A DNA stretch of 64,000 nucleotides from Candidatus Krumholzibacteriota bacterium (GCA_030609325.1 JAUWCL010000001.1:104746-168745), one strand, 5' to 3'; counted from the stretch's first letter, positions 53,501 to 61,499 are shown. The notes: generated by a model not told the origin, from the sequence alone. Program-made: numbers and translations.

Positions 53501-53916
53501 CTCAGGCCGATCAGGCCTTCGGCTCTCTTCTCGAGAAGCTCGAGATCTATCCTCGGCTTGTAGTAGAAGCCTTCCGTATATGCGATCGACGAGAGCTCGA
53601 GCAGGTTCCTGTAACCAGTCTCATTCTTCACGAGGAGGACGAGATGCTCGTTCTTCGCCTGGCCCCGAATGGCCGTCTTCTGCGTGTGGCCGCCCCTGGC
53701 GACATAGGCCTCCATGCCGATGATCGGCTTGATCCCCGCCGCCTTCGCCTCGCGGAAGAACGGTATCGCGCCGAAGAGATTGCCGTGGTCGGTGAGCGCG
53801 ACGGCGCTCATCCCCATATCCACCGCGGTGGATACGAGGTCCTTGATACGAAGCGCACCATCGAGAAGGCTGTACTCCGAATGGTTGTGAAGATGAAGAA
53901 AACCTGCGCCGGCCAT
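50485..53916 (-). CDS. dnaE: DNA polymerase III subunit alpha
   Basis: Replicative DNA polymerase catalytic subunit. 1143 aa, DnaE1 length. N-terminal PHP domain (LHLHNHSEYSLLDGALRIKDLV ... ALTDHGNLFG), palm with the catalytic aspartates in MPDIDIDFCDEKRQVV and GRGSAAGSLVCYVLGIT, fingers VNALYRPGPLGSGMV and YQEQVMRIASDMAGF, the tandem helix-hairpin-helix with GYGFNKSHSAAYA, and a C-terminal OB fold (VILVGMVIDRRVINDRKGQAMAFVTVEDF). The gene follows the M23 peptidase gene by 22 bases. Confidence 0.97.
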   Translation of the reverse strand: MAGAGFLHLHNHSEYSLLDGALRIKDLVSTAVDMGMSAVALTDHGNLFGAIPFFREAKAAGIKPIIGMEAYVARGGHTQKTAIRGQAKNEHLVLLVKNETGYRNLLELSSIAYTEGFYYKPRIDLELLEKRAEGLIGLSACLQGSIPKLLRDGRRKEAAGLARRFASIFAPGDFYIELQNHGIPDEIKLIPMLVELARELDLPIVATNDCHFCRAEDHEAHDVLLCLQTGKDLDDPARGMRSHPETYFKSPEEMHRLFADYPEALSNTLEIAAKCELELTDRGTQLPIFPIPEPYESPEKYLGHLVDEYLPKRLHESTPEARERIRYELDVINKMNFAGYFLIVWDIVHAAKEMGIPVGPGRGSAAGSLVCYVLGITNINPLEHGLLFERFLNPERISMPDIDIDFCDEKRQVVIDHVVEKYGKENVCQIITFGRMAARAAVRDVGRVLKIPYGDVDKLAKMIPAAPGTTLTSALESVSEMKERYDSDPQIKRLVDLSLRLEGLARHASTHAAGVVITPTRLVDHVPLYCSTKGEVTTQYEMKILESIGLLKIDILGLKTLSHLEKTLALIKEHEGVELDIDEIPIDDPETFELLKKGRTVALFQLESSGMRDLLRRIEPTVFGDVIAVNALYRPGPLGSGMVADFVERKHGRKKIRYDHDLLEPILEETYGVILYQEQVMRIASDMAGFSLGQADILRRAMGKKKVKEMEKQRKAFIEGAVERDIPQKTAKKVFELMAHFAGYGFNKSHSAAYAMVSMQTAYLKAHHTAAFMAAAMTSDMGDTNRLIVLLEECRNLDLLVDPPDINSGRTSFGLAGGAITYGLAAIKNVGEKAVGGVVEERKQNGPFRDLFDFCDRIDLRQVNRRVIESLIQSGAMDSLPGTRSPKMASLDRIITRAQRRQAEKDKGQTFLGFSDGSPEWETAPLDDVPPWDDSERLHWEKESLGFYFSGHPLDKYRDILRPLLSVDSTTLQDKKDKEQVILVGMVIDRRVINDRKGQAMAFVTVEDFNGSYEVIVFASSFRTNRERLEKDSLVVIPGKVTIRDGTETKVIADKVYTIDEALRYLTRAIHLRVEGEKLGDAELERLRNAISRYSGEKQVVLHVKLNGDGERKVRPRAMGVSPSLELIGELKKISGVEYVEVS

Positions 53917-53938
53917 TCTGCCTCTACCTCCCGGCCGC

Positions 53939-56203
53939 CTATTCTAGCATAAATCCGAATTCGCCGACACTCCTGTTTCCTGCGCGATCGCTGACCACCA
54001 CGGAAAGCACCGTACGGCCCACGGAAAACGACGCGGGTACGGGGATGACGAGCCTCTTTCTGAACGCGTCCCACTCGCAGACGACCCTCTCTCCCCCGAG
54101 CCAGGCCTCGGCGGTCCACGGATCGACGCCGGTCCCCTCCTCGGTGACGGGGACGGCACAGAAATAAGGCTTGAAGAATCCGCTTCCCGCGTGACTCTTC
54201 TCCACCGCTACATGCTCGATCACCGGCGGAATGCCGTCACTGAAGAACATGTACGTGCCCGGCCTGCCGACCGATACGTACCCGCCCTCCATGGCCGGGA
54301 CGCCGACGCATTTCCATCCCTTTCCCTCCTTCCAGATGAAGAGCCCCGTCTTCCCGCCCGGCTCGCAGTGGAGCCTCATCGGTTTCGACAGGTTCTCAAC
54401 GGGGAAGTCGAGGTCGAAAGGTCCGCTGACCGGAGTCAGTCCCGCGGGGACGGGCCCGCGCATCGGGACCTCGGTGATCGCGAGCGGCGTGGTCCCGCGA
54501 AGGGAAGGCGCTTCCATCCTCGCGCCGATCGAATCTGAGAGGGTGAACCGGGCGCTGCCGCCGGAGCGCAGCGCGAATATCCTCGAGGCTTTCGCGGCGA
54601 AGACAGGGAATCCCCTGTAATCGACACCCGAGAATGTAAAGACCGCGTCGCCCGGGCCGAACGCCTCGGTCACGGCGATTGCGACATACTCCAACGGGGC
54701 CGTCTGGTAGACGGGCAGCGGGCTGTCCTCCCCCACGGCTATCCCGGGCATCGAGGCAAGGACGGCATCGGTTCTCACATGGAGGAAGACGCCCTCGTCG
54801 AAGGTCCCCGGAAGGAGCGACGCGAAGACCATGTCCCGCACCGCCGAGACCTGCGGCGAGGCGAACCATCTGCTGACCTCGGCGCCCTCATCGTCGACCA
54901 CATCGATCCTGTAGACAGCTCCGGCACGGTCGGTCACCACCGCCCTGTAATACTCCCCCACGCGCTCCGGTGCCAGCTCGCTCCAGGTACCTCCCCCGTC
55001 GAGAGATTCAAAGAGCCTGACGATCACATCGCCGCCGTCCGGATCCCCGGCCGCTACGACGACCTCCGCCGCCGCCTCGAGCCTGTGCGCCGTTGTAATC
55101 ACGGGAAAGTCATGTATTGCGAAATGGAATATGGCGCTCGAGGAGTTCCCCGAGGCGTCCCTGACCGTCAGGAGCCCTACGTGGAGCCCCTTCTGGAGGG
55201 CGACCCCGGATTCCCTCTGCCCGGTATGCACAACTCCCGGACCGGACCTATCGGTCCTCGTGCCTCCCCGGACGGGATAGAGCCTCAGGTAGCGGCCCGC
55301 CGGCCCTTCTCCCCTGACACGGTACTCGGCCGATATCTCGCCCGCCTGCGAATATGAAAAGACCTCGTTTCTCACCGAATAGACCGTCTTCCCGTCGACC
55401 GCCAGTTCGATCGACACGGGAGCCATCCTGTACCTCCCGTACCCCTGCTCGTCCCATGTGGATAGCCCGAAGCCGAACACCCCGTCGAGATGCAGGATGT
55501 CGGGCAGTATGAACCGCGACGACCCGGACGCCCTGAAATGCCTGACTATCGGCAGGGGGCCCTCCTCCGTGACGCTTCCGCGACCGAGAGGGACGATCTC
55601 GAGACCCGAGATGATCGGCGGCGCACAGTCGGGCACTGTATAGATATCGACGAGGGGATTGACCGGCCTCCCGGCCCCGTCGCGCAGCTCGAAATGCAGA
55701 TGCGGCGCGCTCGTCCCCGTCTCGCCGGAGAAGGCAACCGTATCGCCGGCCTCGAACCGGTACGCACCGCCAGGCAGACGGAAGTCGCACCAGTTCGTCT
55801 CCCTCTGCACCCTGTAATGCCAGGCGAGGGAGTCGACCGTCCTGTCGAACTGGTCGAGATGAGCGTAGACCGCCGTGCTGCCGTCGGTGAGCTTGAGGTA
55901 AAGCGCCTTCCCGTACCCGGCGGCGGCGACCCTCACCCTGACAACGCGGCCTTCCGCTACGGCGAGGCACGGGAGGCCGACCGCCCCGTACGAACGGAGA
56001 TCTATCCCCGCATGATAGTGACCGTTCCTGTATTCGCTGAAACTGGAACTGAGGCGCCTTTTGCCGTGCATCGGCCACAGGTAGACCTCGCCGCGCGCCC
56101 CGGTGGGGGATGCGGGAAGCAGCGCTACCGCCAGAACGGCGGCCGCGGACAGCCGGGCGAGCGACCGGCTGCGGGACGTATTCCGAATTCTCTTTTTATA
56201 CAT
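53939..56203 (-). CDS. Exported M23-family peptidase with long C-terminal extension
   Basis: 754 aa with signal peptide (LSAAAVLAVALLPASPTGARG). M23/LytM domain at about 40-200: HYHAGIDLRSYGAVGLPCLA and APHLHFELRDGAGRPVNPL give the HxxxD and HxH zinc ligands, so it may cut peptidoglycan crosslinks or regulate those that do. The remaining 550 residues are Ig/fibronectin-like beta domains (RAGAVYRIDVVDDEGAEVSRWF; TVLSVVVSDRAGNRSVGEFGFMLE). Such long extensions are common in FCB genomes. First gene of the M23-dnaE-barrel(-accA) run; its ATG lies about three bases from the predicted transcription start, so the mRNA may be leaderless. Confidence 0.85.
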   Translation of the reverse strand: MYKKRIRNTSRSRSLARLSAAAVLAVALLPASPTGARGEVYLWPMHGKRRLSSSFSEYRNGHYHAGIDLRSYGAVGLPCLAVAEGRVVRVRVAAAGYGKALYLKLTDGSTAVYAHLDQFDRTVDSLAWHYRVQRETNWCDFRLPGGAYRFEAGDTVAFSGETGTSAPHLHFELRDGAGRPVNPLVDIYTVPDCAPPIISGLEIVPLGRGSVTEEGPLPIVRHFRASGSSRFILPDILHLDGVFGFGLSTWDEQGYGRYRMAPVSIELAVDGKTVYSVRNEVFSYSQAGEISAEYRVRGEGPAGRYLRLYPVRGGTRTDRSGPGVVHTGQRESGVALQKGLHVGLLTVRDASGNSSSAIFHFAIHDFPVITTAHRLEAAAEVVVAAGDPDGGDVIVRLFESLDGGGTWSELAPERVGEYYRAVVTDRAGAVYRIDVVDDEGAEVSRWFASPQVSAVRDMVFASLLPGTFDEGVFLHVRTDAVLASMPGIAVGEDSPLPVYQTAPLEYVAIAVTEAFGPGDAVFTFSGVDYRGFPVFAAKASRIFALRSGGSARFTLSDSIGARMEAPSLRGTTPLAITEVPMRGPVPAGLTPVSGPFDLDFPVENLSKPMRLHCEPGGKTGLFIWKEGKGWKCVGVPAMEGGYVSVGRPGTYMFFSDGIPPVIEHVAVEKSHAGSGFFKPYFCAVPVTEEGTGVDPWTAEAWLGGERVVCEWDAFRKRLVIPVPASFSVGRTVLSVVVSDRAGNRSVGEFGFMLE

Positions 56204-56212
56204 ATCCCGTGG

Positions 56213-56242
56213 AAATTACCACCGCCGCGCGAATGGTGTCAA
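56213..56242 (-). promoter_or_regulatory. Probable promoter of the M23-dnaE operon
   Basis: Minus-strand TTGACA (56242-56237), 18 bases, TAATTT (56218-56213) preceded by TG at the extended -10 position. Predicted start falls next to the ATG at 56203. Confidence 0.45.
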
Positions 56243-56256
56243 CGCCGTTAAAATAT

Positions 56257-56285
56257 TTGCAAGCGGACATCTTATTTGCTAGTTT
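56257..56285 (+). promoter_or_regulatory. Possible promoter of the ppiD-like gene
   Basis: TTGCAA, 17 bases, TAGTTT, about 65 bases before the ATG and divergent from the M23 promoter. Both elements are fair matches only. Confidence 0.35.
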
Positions 56286-56349
56286 AATGGATTATGACTG
56301 AATGATTTCTGAGTATTCGACATGTTTCGAAAGGACAGGGTAGCGCCAG

Positions 56350-58152
56350 ATGCTTAAACAATTGCGCGAAAACACGAAAACGATCCTGTGGGTCGTCGTG
56401 GTGGCGTTCGTGGTCTCCATATTCGCCGTCTGGGGAATGAACATTGGTAGCGGCGGCAGGCGGCCGGGTGAAGGGAGCAACGTGATCGGCTCGGTCGACG
56501 GTATCGAGCTCAGCAGGCAGATGTACGCCAACACTTTCCAGGAGCTGTACAACAATCTAAAGATGCAGCGCGGAGAAGATTTCAGGCTGAGCAACACAGA
56601 GTCGTACATGCTCAACGAGCAGGCCTGGGAAATGATGATCCAGAAGACGATCATCGCGAAGGAGATCGAGAGGCTCGGGATCACCGTCACCGACGGCGAG
56701 CTCGTCTCGTTCCTGCGCCGGAACCCCCACCCCACCCTCAGGCAGATGTTCACCGGCGAAGAGGGCAACTTCGACTACCAGGCATACCTGCAGGCCCTTT
56801 CGAATCCCGACGCCGACTGGATAGAGCTGGAGAGATGGGGACGCTCCATCCTCCCCGAGCTCAAGCTGGAGATTATGCTCTCCTCACAGGTACACGTCTC
56901 GGAGAGACAGATCCGCAACAGGTTCCAAAGGCAGAATACGAGGATAAAAGCCCGTTACGTAAAGGTCCCGTTTTCTGACGAGGACCCGCCTTACGAGCCT
57001 GCCGACGCCGAGATACGGGCCATGTACGAGGAAAAACGGGAAGACTTCAAGGCCCCCGAGAAGAGGGCGATCAGGATGGTCAGGCTCGAGAAGGCCCCTA
57101 CCGACCTCGATGAGCTCGACGTCTTCGAGAGGATTAACGATCTTCGCGGCGAGATCCTTGCGGGTCTCGATTTCGCCGAGGCGGCCAGGCAGGAATCTGA
57201 CGATTACATGACCGCGCAGAAGGACGGCGACCTGGGATTCTTCGGCCGCGGCGTCATGGACACCCTCTTCACCGAAACGGCCTTCGCGCTCGAACCCGGA
57301 GAGATCAGCGAGCCGGTGAGGACGACCTTCGGATACCACCTCATAAGGACGGAAGAAAAGACTGTCGAGGAAGGCGAAGAGAAGGTCAGGGCGAGCCACA
57401 TACTGATGCGGGTCGAGCCCGGTTACGACACGATCGATTCGCTGAGAACGATGCTCACAAACCTGCGGGAGGCGATCACCGACAAGGGCCTCCCGGCCGC
57501 CGCCGCCGACTTCGGCCTCGAGATCACCGAGCCGGAGCCGTTCGTAGAGGGATCGTTTATCAAGGATCACGGCTATCTTCCGCGCGTCGTGAATTTCGCA
57601 TTCAACAACGGCGTAGGCAAGATCAGCGGGACAATGGAGAACGAGCAGTACATCTACATAGTCGAGGTCATACAGGTCATCGGCGAATCGACGATGCCGC
57701 TCGAAGAGGTAAGGCCGCAGCTCGTCGAGAGGATAAAGGCGGAACGCTTGGCAAACACCGCTCTCGAAACGGCCAGGGAGCTTCGCGCCAGAGCCGTCAC
57801 CGGGGGCGACCTCGAGGCGGCCGCCCATTCGTTCGAGCTCGAAGTGACCGAGACGCCCCCCTTCATAATCGATTCGTCCATCCCTGAGATAGGCATGGGA
57901 ACGGGATTCGCCGCTGCCGCGTACGAGCTGCAGACCGGCAGGATCGGGCCTCCCGTCAAGGGCCAGAACGAGTGGTTTATAATCCAGGTCGTCGACAGGG
58001 TACCCGGAGAAACGTCCGAACTGATCGCCCAGAAGGAAGCGATCCTCCAGCAGCTCAGGCAGGAGAGCGCGTCGCGCTTCCTCGCCCTCTGGTACGACAA
58101 GCTGCGCAAGGACGCCAAGGTCGTCGACCACCGCGAACAGACGCTGAACTGA
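56350..58152 (+). CDS. ppiD: Membrane-anchored peptidyl-prolyl isomerase (PpiD/SurA type)
   Basis: Periplasmic foldase of 600 aa held by one N-terminal helix (ILWVVVVAFVVSIFAVWGM, residues 14-32). SurA-N-like helical domain about 45-200 (IGSVDGIELSRQMYANTFQELYNNL). A parvulin domain about 225-345 holds GDLGFFGRGVMDTLFTETAFALEPGEISEPVRTTFGYHLI, a second partial parvulin starts at VRASHILMRVEPGYDT, and a C-terminal helical part follows. Likely helps fold the many outer-membrane barrels encoded here. It is the only clear plus-strand gene in the window, transcribed divergently from the M23-dnaE operon, and its 3' end marks the edge of the cassette array. Confidence 0.88.
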   Translation: MLKQLRENTKTILWVVVVAFVVSIFAVWGMNIGSGGRRPGEGSNVIGSVDGIELSRQMYANTFQELYNNLKMQRGEDFRLSNTESYMLNEQAWEMMIQKTIIAKEIERLGITVTDGELVSFLRRNPHPTLRQMFTGEEGNFDYQAYLQALSNPDADWIELERWGRSILPELKLEIMLSSQVHVSERQIRNRFQRQNTRIKARYVKVPFSDEDPPYEPADAEIRAMYEEKREDFKAPEKRAIRMVRLEKAPTDLDELDVFERINDLRGEILAGLDFAEAARQESDDYMTAQKDGDLGFFGRGVMDTLFTETAFALEPGEISEPVRTTFGYHLIRTEEKTVEEGEEKVRASHILMRVEPGYDTIDSLRTMLTNLREAITDKGLPAAAADFGLEITEPEPFVEGSFIKDHGYLPRVVNFAFNNGVGKISGTMENEQYIYIVEVIQVIGESTMPLEEVRPQLVERIKAERLANTALETARELRARAVTGGDLEAAAHSFELEVTETPPFIIDSSIPEIGMGTGFAAAAYELQTGRIGPPVKGQNEWFIIQVVDRVPGETSELIAQKEAILQQLRQESASRFLALWYDKLRKDAKVVDHREQTLN

Positions 58153-58194
58153 GGTATTAATCGTACTTCTGAAGCAAGTAGTTAGAACACTTGC

Positions 58195-58270
58195 GTGCAA
58201 CTGATGCGCGTGGGGGGGCTCTGCAGCCCGCGTGACACCGCAGCGTGTCGGCTGCATGCGCTAATTGGGC
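58195..58270 (-). repeat. attC-like site A, after the NAD synthase-like gene
   Basis: Minus strand from GCCCAAT (58270-58264, near RYYYAAC) to GTTGCAC (58201-58195, near GTTRRRY). Contains the 33-bp block GCAGCC...GGCTGC (58223-58255) shared with sites B and C. Begins 25 bases after the gene's stop. Degenerate outer boxes would suit the terminal site of an array. Confidence 0.55.
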
Positions 58271-58294
58271 GCCCAGCCTCTTGCTCGCACGGCT

Positions 58295-59275
58295 TTAATC
58301 ACCTATCCGTAGCCCCCCACTTCGACCACCGTCCACAGGGAATGGCTCCGACATTCCCCGCCGTTTCCACCGCGACAGCTCCTTCATCTCCCCGACCCGC
58401 CGAAGCCCCTCCTCCGTCACGCCTGCCGCTCTCATCATCCCTCTGCTCAACCCCCCCGTCAGATAGTCTAGCCCTATGTCGATCTCGCTGTAGCTCATCC
58501 CCAGCGCATACTCATCGCTGATCCCTCTCATCATGTCCGGTGATGGCGCTTGCTGTCGAATCTGATCCGGCACCCCGAGGTACCGGGCAAGCTGTCGCAC
58601 TTGCGTCTTGTACAGCCCAATCAGCGGCTGGTATGGAAGATCATCCACTCCATCCTTCACGAACCAGCCTACCTCCCATTCGGACCGGTTGGCCCCTCCG
58701 AGTAGTAGCCAGTTCTGGGCTCTGGCCTTTGACTCCAACACCTCACGGCGATAGCGATGCCTGGCGTAGAACAACTCTTCTGCGTATCGGTTGACAAACC
58801 TGAGTACTGAGCCCCGAGGTCTGCGGTCTCCGACCTCACCTCCCCCCGCTCGCAGCGACGACACAAACGGGGTTTCCCCGGCCATCAAGTGATACGATCT
58901 GTACATGAACCGGTTGATGAATGGTGACAGTCGTGTTATCCGCATCCCCCACGAAGTATAGATGCCCCCTTCCCTCCTGCCCGGTTCGATACTCTCAGTC
59001 TCCAGTTCGATTCCCAGCCAGTGCGCTACTTGTCCAGCATTGGATCCTTGACCTCGCTCACTGTCCCGATCGTAGAGATACATCGCATGAACGGAGCTTT
59101 CACCCAATGACCGTGTAGCCAGAGCCACAAGTACGGCAGAATCGACCCCTCCACTCAGCCCAGCCAGAACACCTCTCGCCGAATGCCGTGCGCAGAGGTG
59201 ATGCAGGTACTCGGCCACAGCCTTGACCGCGCGTTCTTCATCGATCCTCAAGAGTGCACTTGCTGTTATCATCAT
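58295..59275 (-). CDS. NAD synthase-like ATP pyrophosphatase (cassette gene)
   Basis: 326 aa of the NAD synthase / N-type ATP pyrophosphatase family, which adenylates a carboxylate and transfers ammonia. The P-loop SGGVDSAVLVAL (about 42-53), LLLGGANRSEWEVGWFVKDGVDDLPYQPLIGLYKTQVRQLARYLGVP and the end GVTEEGLRRVGEMKELSRWKR follow the NadE pattern, but the usual GTGNKSE and GDG motifs are changed to GGANRSE and DGVDD. An extra segment (about 95-160) is absent from ordinary NadE. No glutaminase domain. It lies in the cassette array, followed by an attC-like site, so it may act on another substrate than deamido-NAD. Start could be the second ATG. Confidence 0.75.
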   Translation of the reverse strand: MMITASALLRIDEERAVKAVAEYLHHLCARHSARGVLAGLSGGVDSAVLVALATRSLGESSVHAMYLYDRDSERGQGSNAGQVAHWLGIELETESIEPGRREGGIYTSWGMRITRLSPFINRFMYRSYHLMAGETPFVSSLRAGGGEVGDRRPRGSVLRFVNRYAEELFYARHRYRREVLESKARAQNWLLLGGANRSEWEVGWFVKDGVDDLPYQPLIGLYKTQVRQLARYLGVPDQIRQQAPSPDMMRGISDEYALGMSYSEIDIGLDYLTGGLSRGMMRAAGVTEEGLRRVGEMKELSRWKRRGMSEPFPVDGGRSGGLRIGD

Positions 59276-59315
59276 CTGGCTTGTACTCGGTGTCAGGCTT
59301 TTCTCTCCCTCAATT

Positions 59316-61004
59316 TTATTTTTCCTCTGGTACTAGAAACCATTTTCCTTTCTCTTTATAATACAGGCCGGTATCCAATTTCTCATCATCACGATAGAGT
59401 ATATAATCTACATACCACTCGCTTGGGCCTTTGATCTTCGAACCGGCTCCGATCAGATCTTCTGGTCTATTTGCAACGCACAAAGTAAAAGGCAGCTTCT
59501 TATTGAATGGGTTCGGCATACAGGAGATCAAAAATATTCCTTCACCCTCATATCTTTTCTCTCCAAATTCTATTGCATTTTCACGAAACCTCAACGGAAT
59601 TCCGATTTTTAATTGTCCCAAAAATAAGTTGTCCTTCGGATTGCCGTAAATAAAACTGGCTTTATTTTGCCAATCGATCTCCAGAGCCTTTTTATCGCTT
59701 ATAAGTATAGGTTCTATTCGCGCCGAAGATAGAAACCCGGCAAAATTTTCCAGATCTCTCTTAACCTTGTTGATTGACTCATTATCAATAGCAGTCGGAT
59801 ATATGAGATAGATGCAATCGGTGCGAGCGAAGATAGCATCTAAGGGGCCTCTAAAGGCAGTTATCCTCTCTGGTAGATCCTCAACGGAAATTTGATTGAG
59901 TCTATTAGCGATAACCGGCACAAATTGGCCGAAGGTCGGATATTGCTCTCGGTGGGTTTCATAAACGTCCAGCAGGCTGTCAATATAGCTAATGTACCAG
60001 AACCCCTTTCCTTCGTGGTATTCCAGAGATTTCTCCTTCTTGAAATCTTTGTTGGTTTTAGCTCGAAGATGAATCTCGCCACAAGCACGCACTAAGTGCT
60101 CATAAAGAGTAACCCTCCAATTGGGATAAGCCTGCCTTTGCATCATTCTTTTGATAGGCTCAAACAAAGCAATAGATTTCATAAAAAGTTCATAGTTTTG
60201 GTCCACCAGGGGATTCACAAAAGGATGGCTCCATTCGTGTAGTGTTATACTTTCAAGATAATTAAGACAAGCAAAGGTTGTGCGCTTCCCCCTAATTGAG
60301 CAAGGGCCGATTACAGCATAGAGATCATATCCTTCTTCGGTCTTTATTGGTATCCCATAGTTTCCTGAAAATAGTGGCGAGAGAATAAGATTAAAGCTAT
60401 TCCTCGATTCACCGTAAAAATCTTCAAGGGTTTGAACATAATTATTCCCTTCAAATAATGAGTCCACCTCGGCAATCAAAGTGTCATACAGAGGCTTATG
60501 AGCATTATAGAACCGCATAAAGTCTGTACTGCGTGCAAAATCTCTGAGTTTATCGGCAAATTCCATCAGATTTTCATCACCATCTGCTCTTTTAATCAAG
60601 TAGTCTGAATACGGAGCTTTTTGAACAAGTTCTGGGGGATCATCATGATAGAGCATGAACTGAACTGGCGCATCGTAAGCAAAATTAGCGTCAATCAAAC
60701 TTTCAGCATAAGTTACAGCCGGATGATCTTTAAACTCTCCGAAATATTGGTCAATGTCATACTTGTATGCAGTCTTGCTCTTTATATGCCCTTTTTGAGC
60801 CCAGGAAGTGAAGTGCTGAACTACAGCCAATAACTCAATCTGGGAGTCAACGGTAATAGAAAACCTTTTTTGTGAAGGCTTTTCTACTTTACCAATTGCT
60901 TCCTCAGTTTCGATTACTTTCTGCGCAGTGACTGAGCCGACAAGCCCTATCACCATCAACCCTGCACAGGCTACTGTCACAAATATTTTGTAAATGTTTC
61001 TCAT
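59316..61004 (-). CDS. Exported DUF4932-like putative metalloprotease, AT-rich
   Basis: 562 aa with signal peptide (IFVTVACAGLMVIGLVGSVTAQ). The region LNYLESITLHEWSHPFVNPLVDQNYEL has a HExxH zinc motif (HEWSH), preceded by FNLILSPLFSGNYGIPI and GRKRTTF-type strands as in DUF4932 proteins, which are predicted peptidases. A C-terminal domain ends with KGPSEWYVDYILYRDDEKLDTGLYYKEKGKWFLVPEE. Codons are markedly AT-rich compared with every core gene in the window, and the Shine-Dalgarno GGAGGG is strong. These are signs of recent transfer. No attC separates it from the NAD synthase-like gene, so the two may form one cassette. Confidence 0.78.
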   Translation of the reverse strand: MRNIYKIFVTVACAGLMVIGLVGSVTAQKVIETEEAIGKVEKPSQKRFSITVDSQIELLAVVQHFTSWAQKGHIKSKTAYKYDIDQYFGEFKDHPAVTYAESLIDANFAYDAPVQFMLYHDDPPELVQKAPYSDYLIKRADGDENLMEFADKLRDFARSTDFMRFYNAHKPLYDTLIAEVDSLFEGNNYVQTLEDFYGESRNSFNLILSPLFSGNYGIPIKTEEGYDLYAVIGPCSIRGKRTTFACLNYLESITLHEWSHPFVNPLVDQNYELFMKSIALFEPIKRMMQRQAYPNWRVTLYEHLVRACGEIHLRAKTNKDFKKEKSLEYHEGKGFWYISYIDSLLDVYETHREQYPTFGQFVPVIANRLNQISVEDLPERITAFRGPLDAIFARTDCIYLIYPTAIDNESINKVKRDLENFAGFLSSARIEPILISDKKALEIDWQNKASFIYGNPKDNLFLGQLKIGIPLRFRENAIEFGEKRYEGEGIFLISCMPNPFNKKLPFTLCVANRPEDLIGAGSKIKGPSEWYVDYILYRDDEKLDTGLYYKEKGKWFLVPEEK

Positions 61005-61038
61005 TTTTACTTCCCTCCTTTATGTTTGTATCGCCAAG

Positions 61039-61082
61039 CAAAATTTAGCCATCGCTGTAGAACCGCCAGTTACCCAACGGCA
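61039..61082 (-). mobile_element. Second group II intron 3'-end remnant
   Basis: Minus strand GTTGGGTAACTGGCGGTTCTACAGCGATGG matches the 3' end of the intron at 63653-63682 in all but two of about 32 bases. No domain V precedes it here, so only the last part (domain VI and end) remains. Confidence 0.6.
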
Positions 61083-61102
61083 CATCCCTTTGGCCACGAT
61101 TC

Positions 61103-61273
61103 TCATCCTTGCCAGATTGCCTTCGTGACTACCGAGCTGATCATCGCGAGGAGCATGCTGAGGAGGTTTCCGACCAAGAAGTGCGTGTTCGATATCTCCG
61201 ATCCTTGTTCGGTGTGAAGACGTGTGCCCAGCTTCATGGCGCCAAAGGCGATAAGCATCTGGGGGATAGCCAT
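61103..61273 (-). CDS. Possible small membrane protein or gene fragment in the array
   Basis: 56 aa from ATG: MAIPQMLIAFGAMKLGTRLHTEQGSEISNTHFLVGNLLSMLLAMISSVVTKAIWQG. The last third is a plausible membrane helix. No family recognised and no good ribosome-binding site. It lies between a partial attC and the intron 3'-end remnant. An overlapping longer ORF in another frame is less convincing. Confidence 0.3.
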   Translation of the reverse strand: MAIPQMLIAFGAMKLGTRLHTEQGSEISNTHFLVGNLLSMLLAMISSVVTKAIWQG

Positions 61274-61316
61274 GAATGAGCGCGGTATACAGCACGAGTC
61301 GCTCAAGGGGAGCCGT

Positions 61317-61355
61317 CAGCTGCAAGTGATAGATCATAAAAGCCCTTAGTTATGA
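61317..61355 (-). repeat. Partial attC-like site E, after the PIN fragment
   Basis: The PIN stop codon is followed by a box TCATAAC/TAA (61355-61346) and then ATCTATCACTTGCAGCTG, nearly the same as ATCCATCACTTGCAGCTA in site C. The matching second half was not found. Confidence 0.45.
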
Positions 61356-61495
61356 AGTACATCTTCAAGAAACTCTCGAGGTGTCATCACTTTGATACCC
61401 TTATACCCTGACACTTTTCGAAGAAGTTTATCGCCGCTAATAATTATCGCATCCACCTGCCAAAGCGCAAGCCAGAAACTTGTCGTCCTTCAGGC
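61346..61495 (-). pseudogene. PIN-domain toxin remnant, truncated and frameshifted
   Basis: Minus strand encodes DDKFLACALAG in one frame and, after a one-base shift, VDAIIISGDKLLRKVSGYKGIKVMTPREFLEDVLHN to a stop. Together they form the last 45-50 residues of a VapC-type PIN ribonuclease, including the late acidic residues (DDKF, SGDK). The N-terminal two thirds are missing: the sequence beyond 61500 is unrelated. A shift plus truncation makes a working toxin very unlikely, and no VapB-like antitoxin is seen. Confidence 0.7.
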
Positions 61496-61499
61496 ACGT

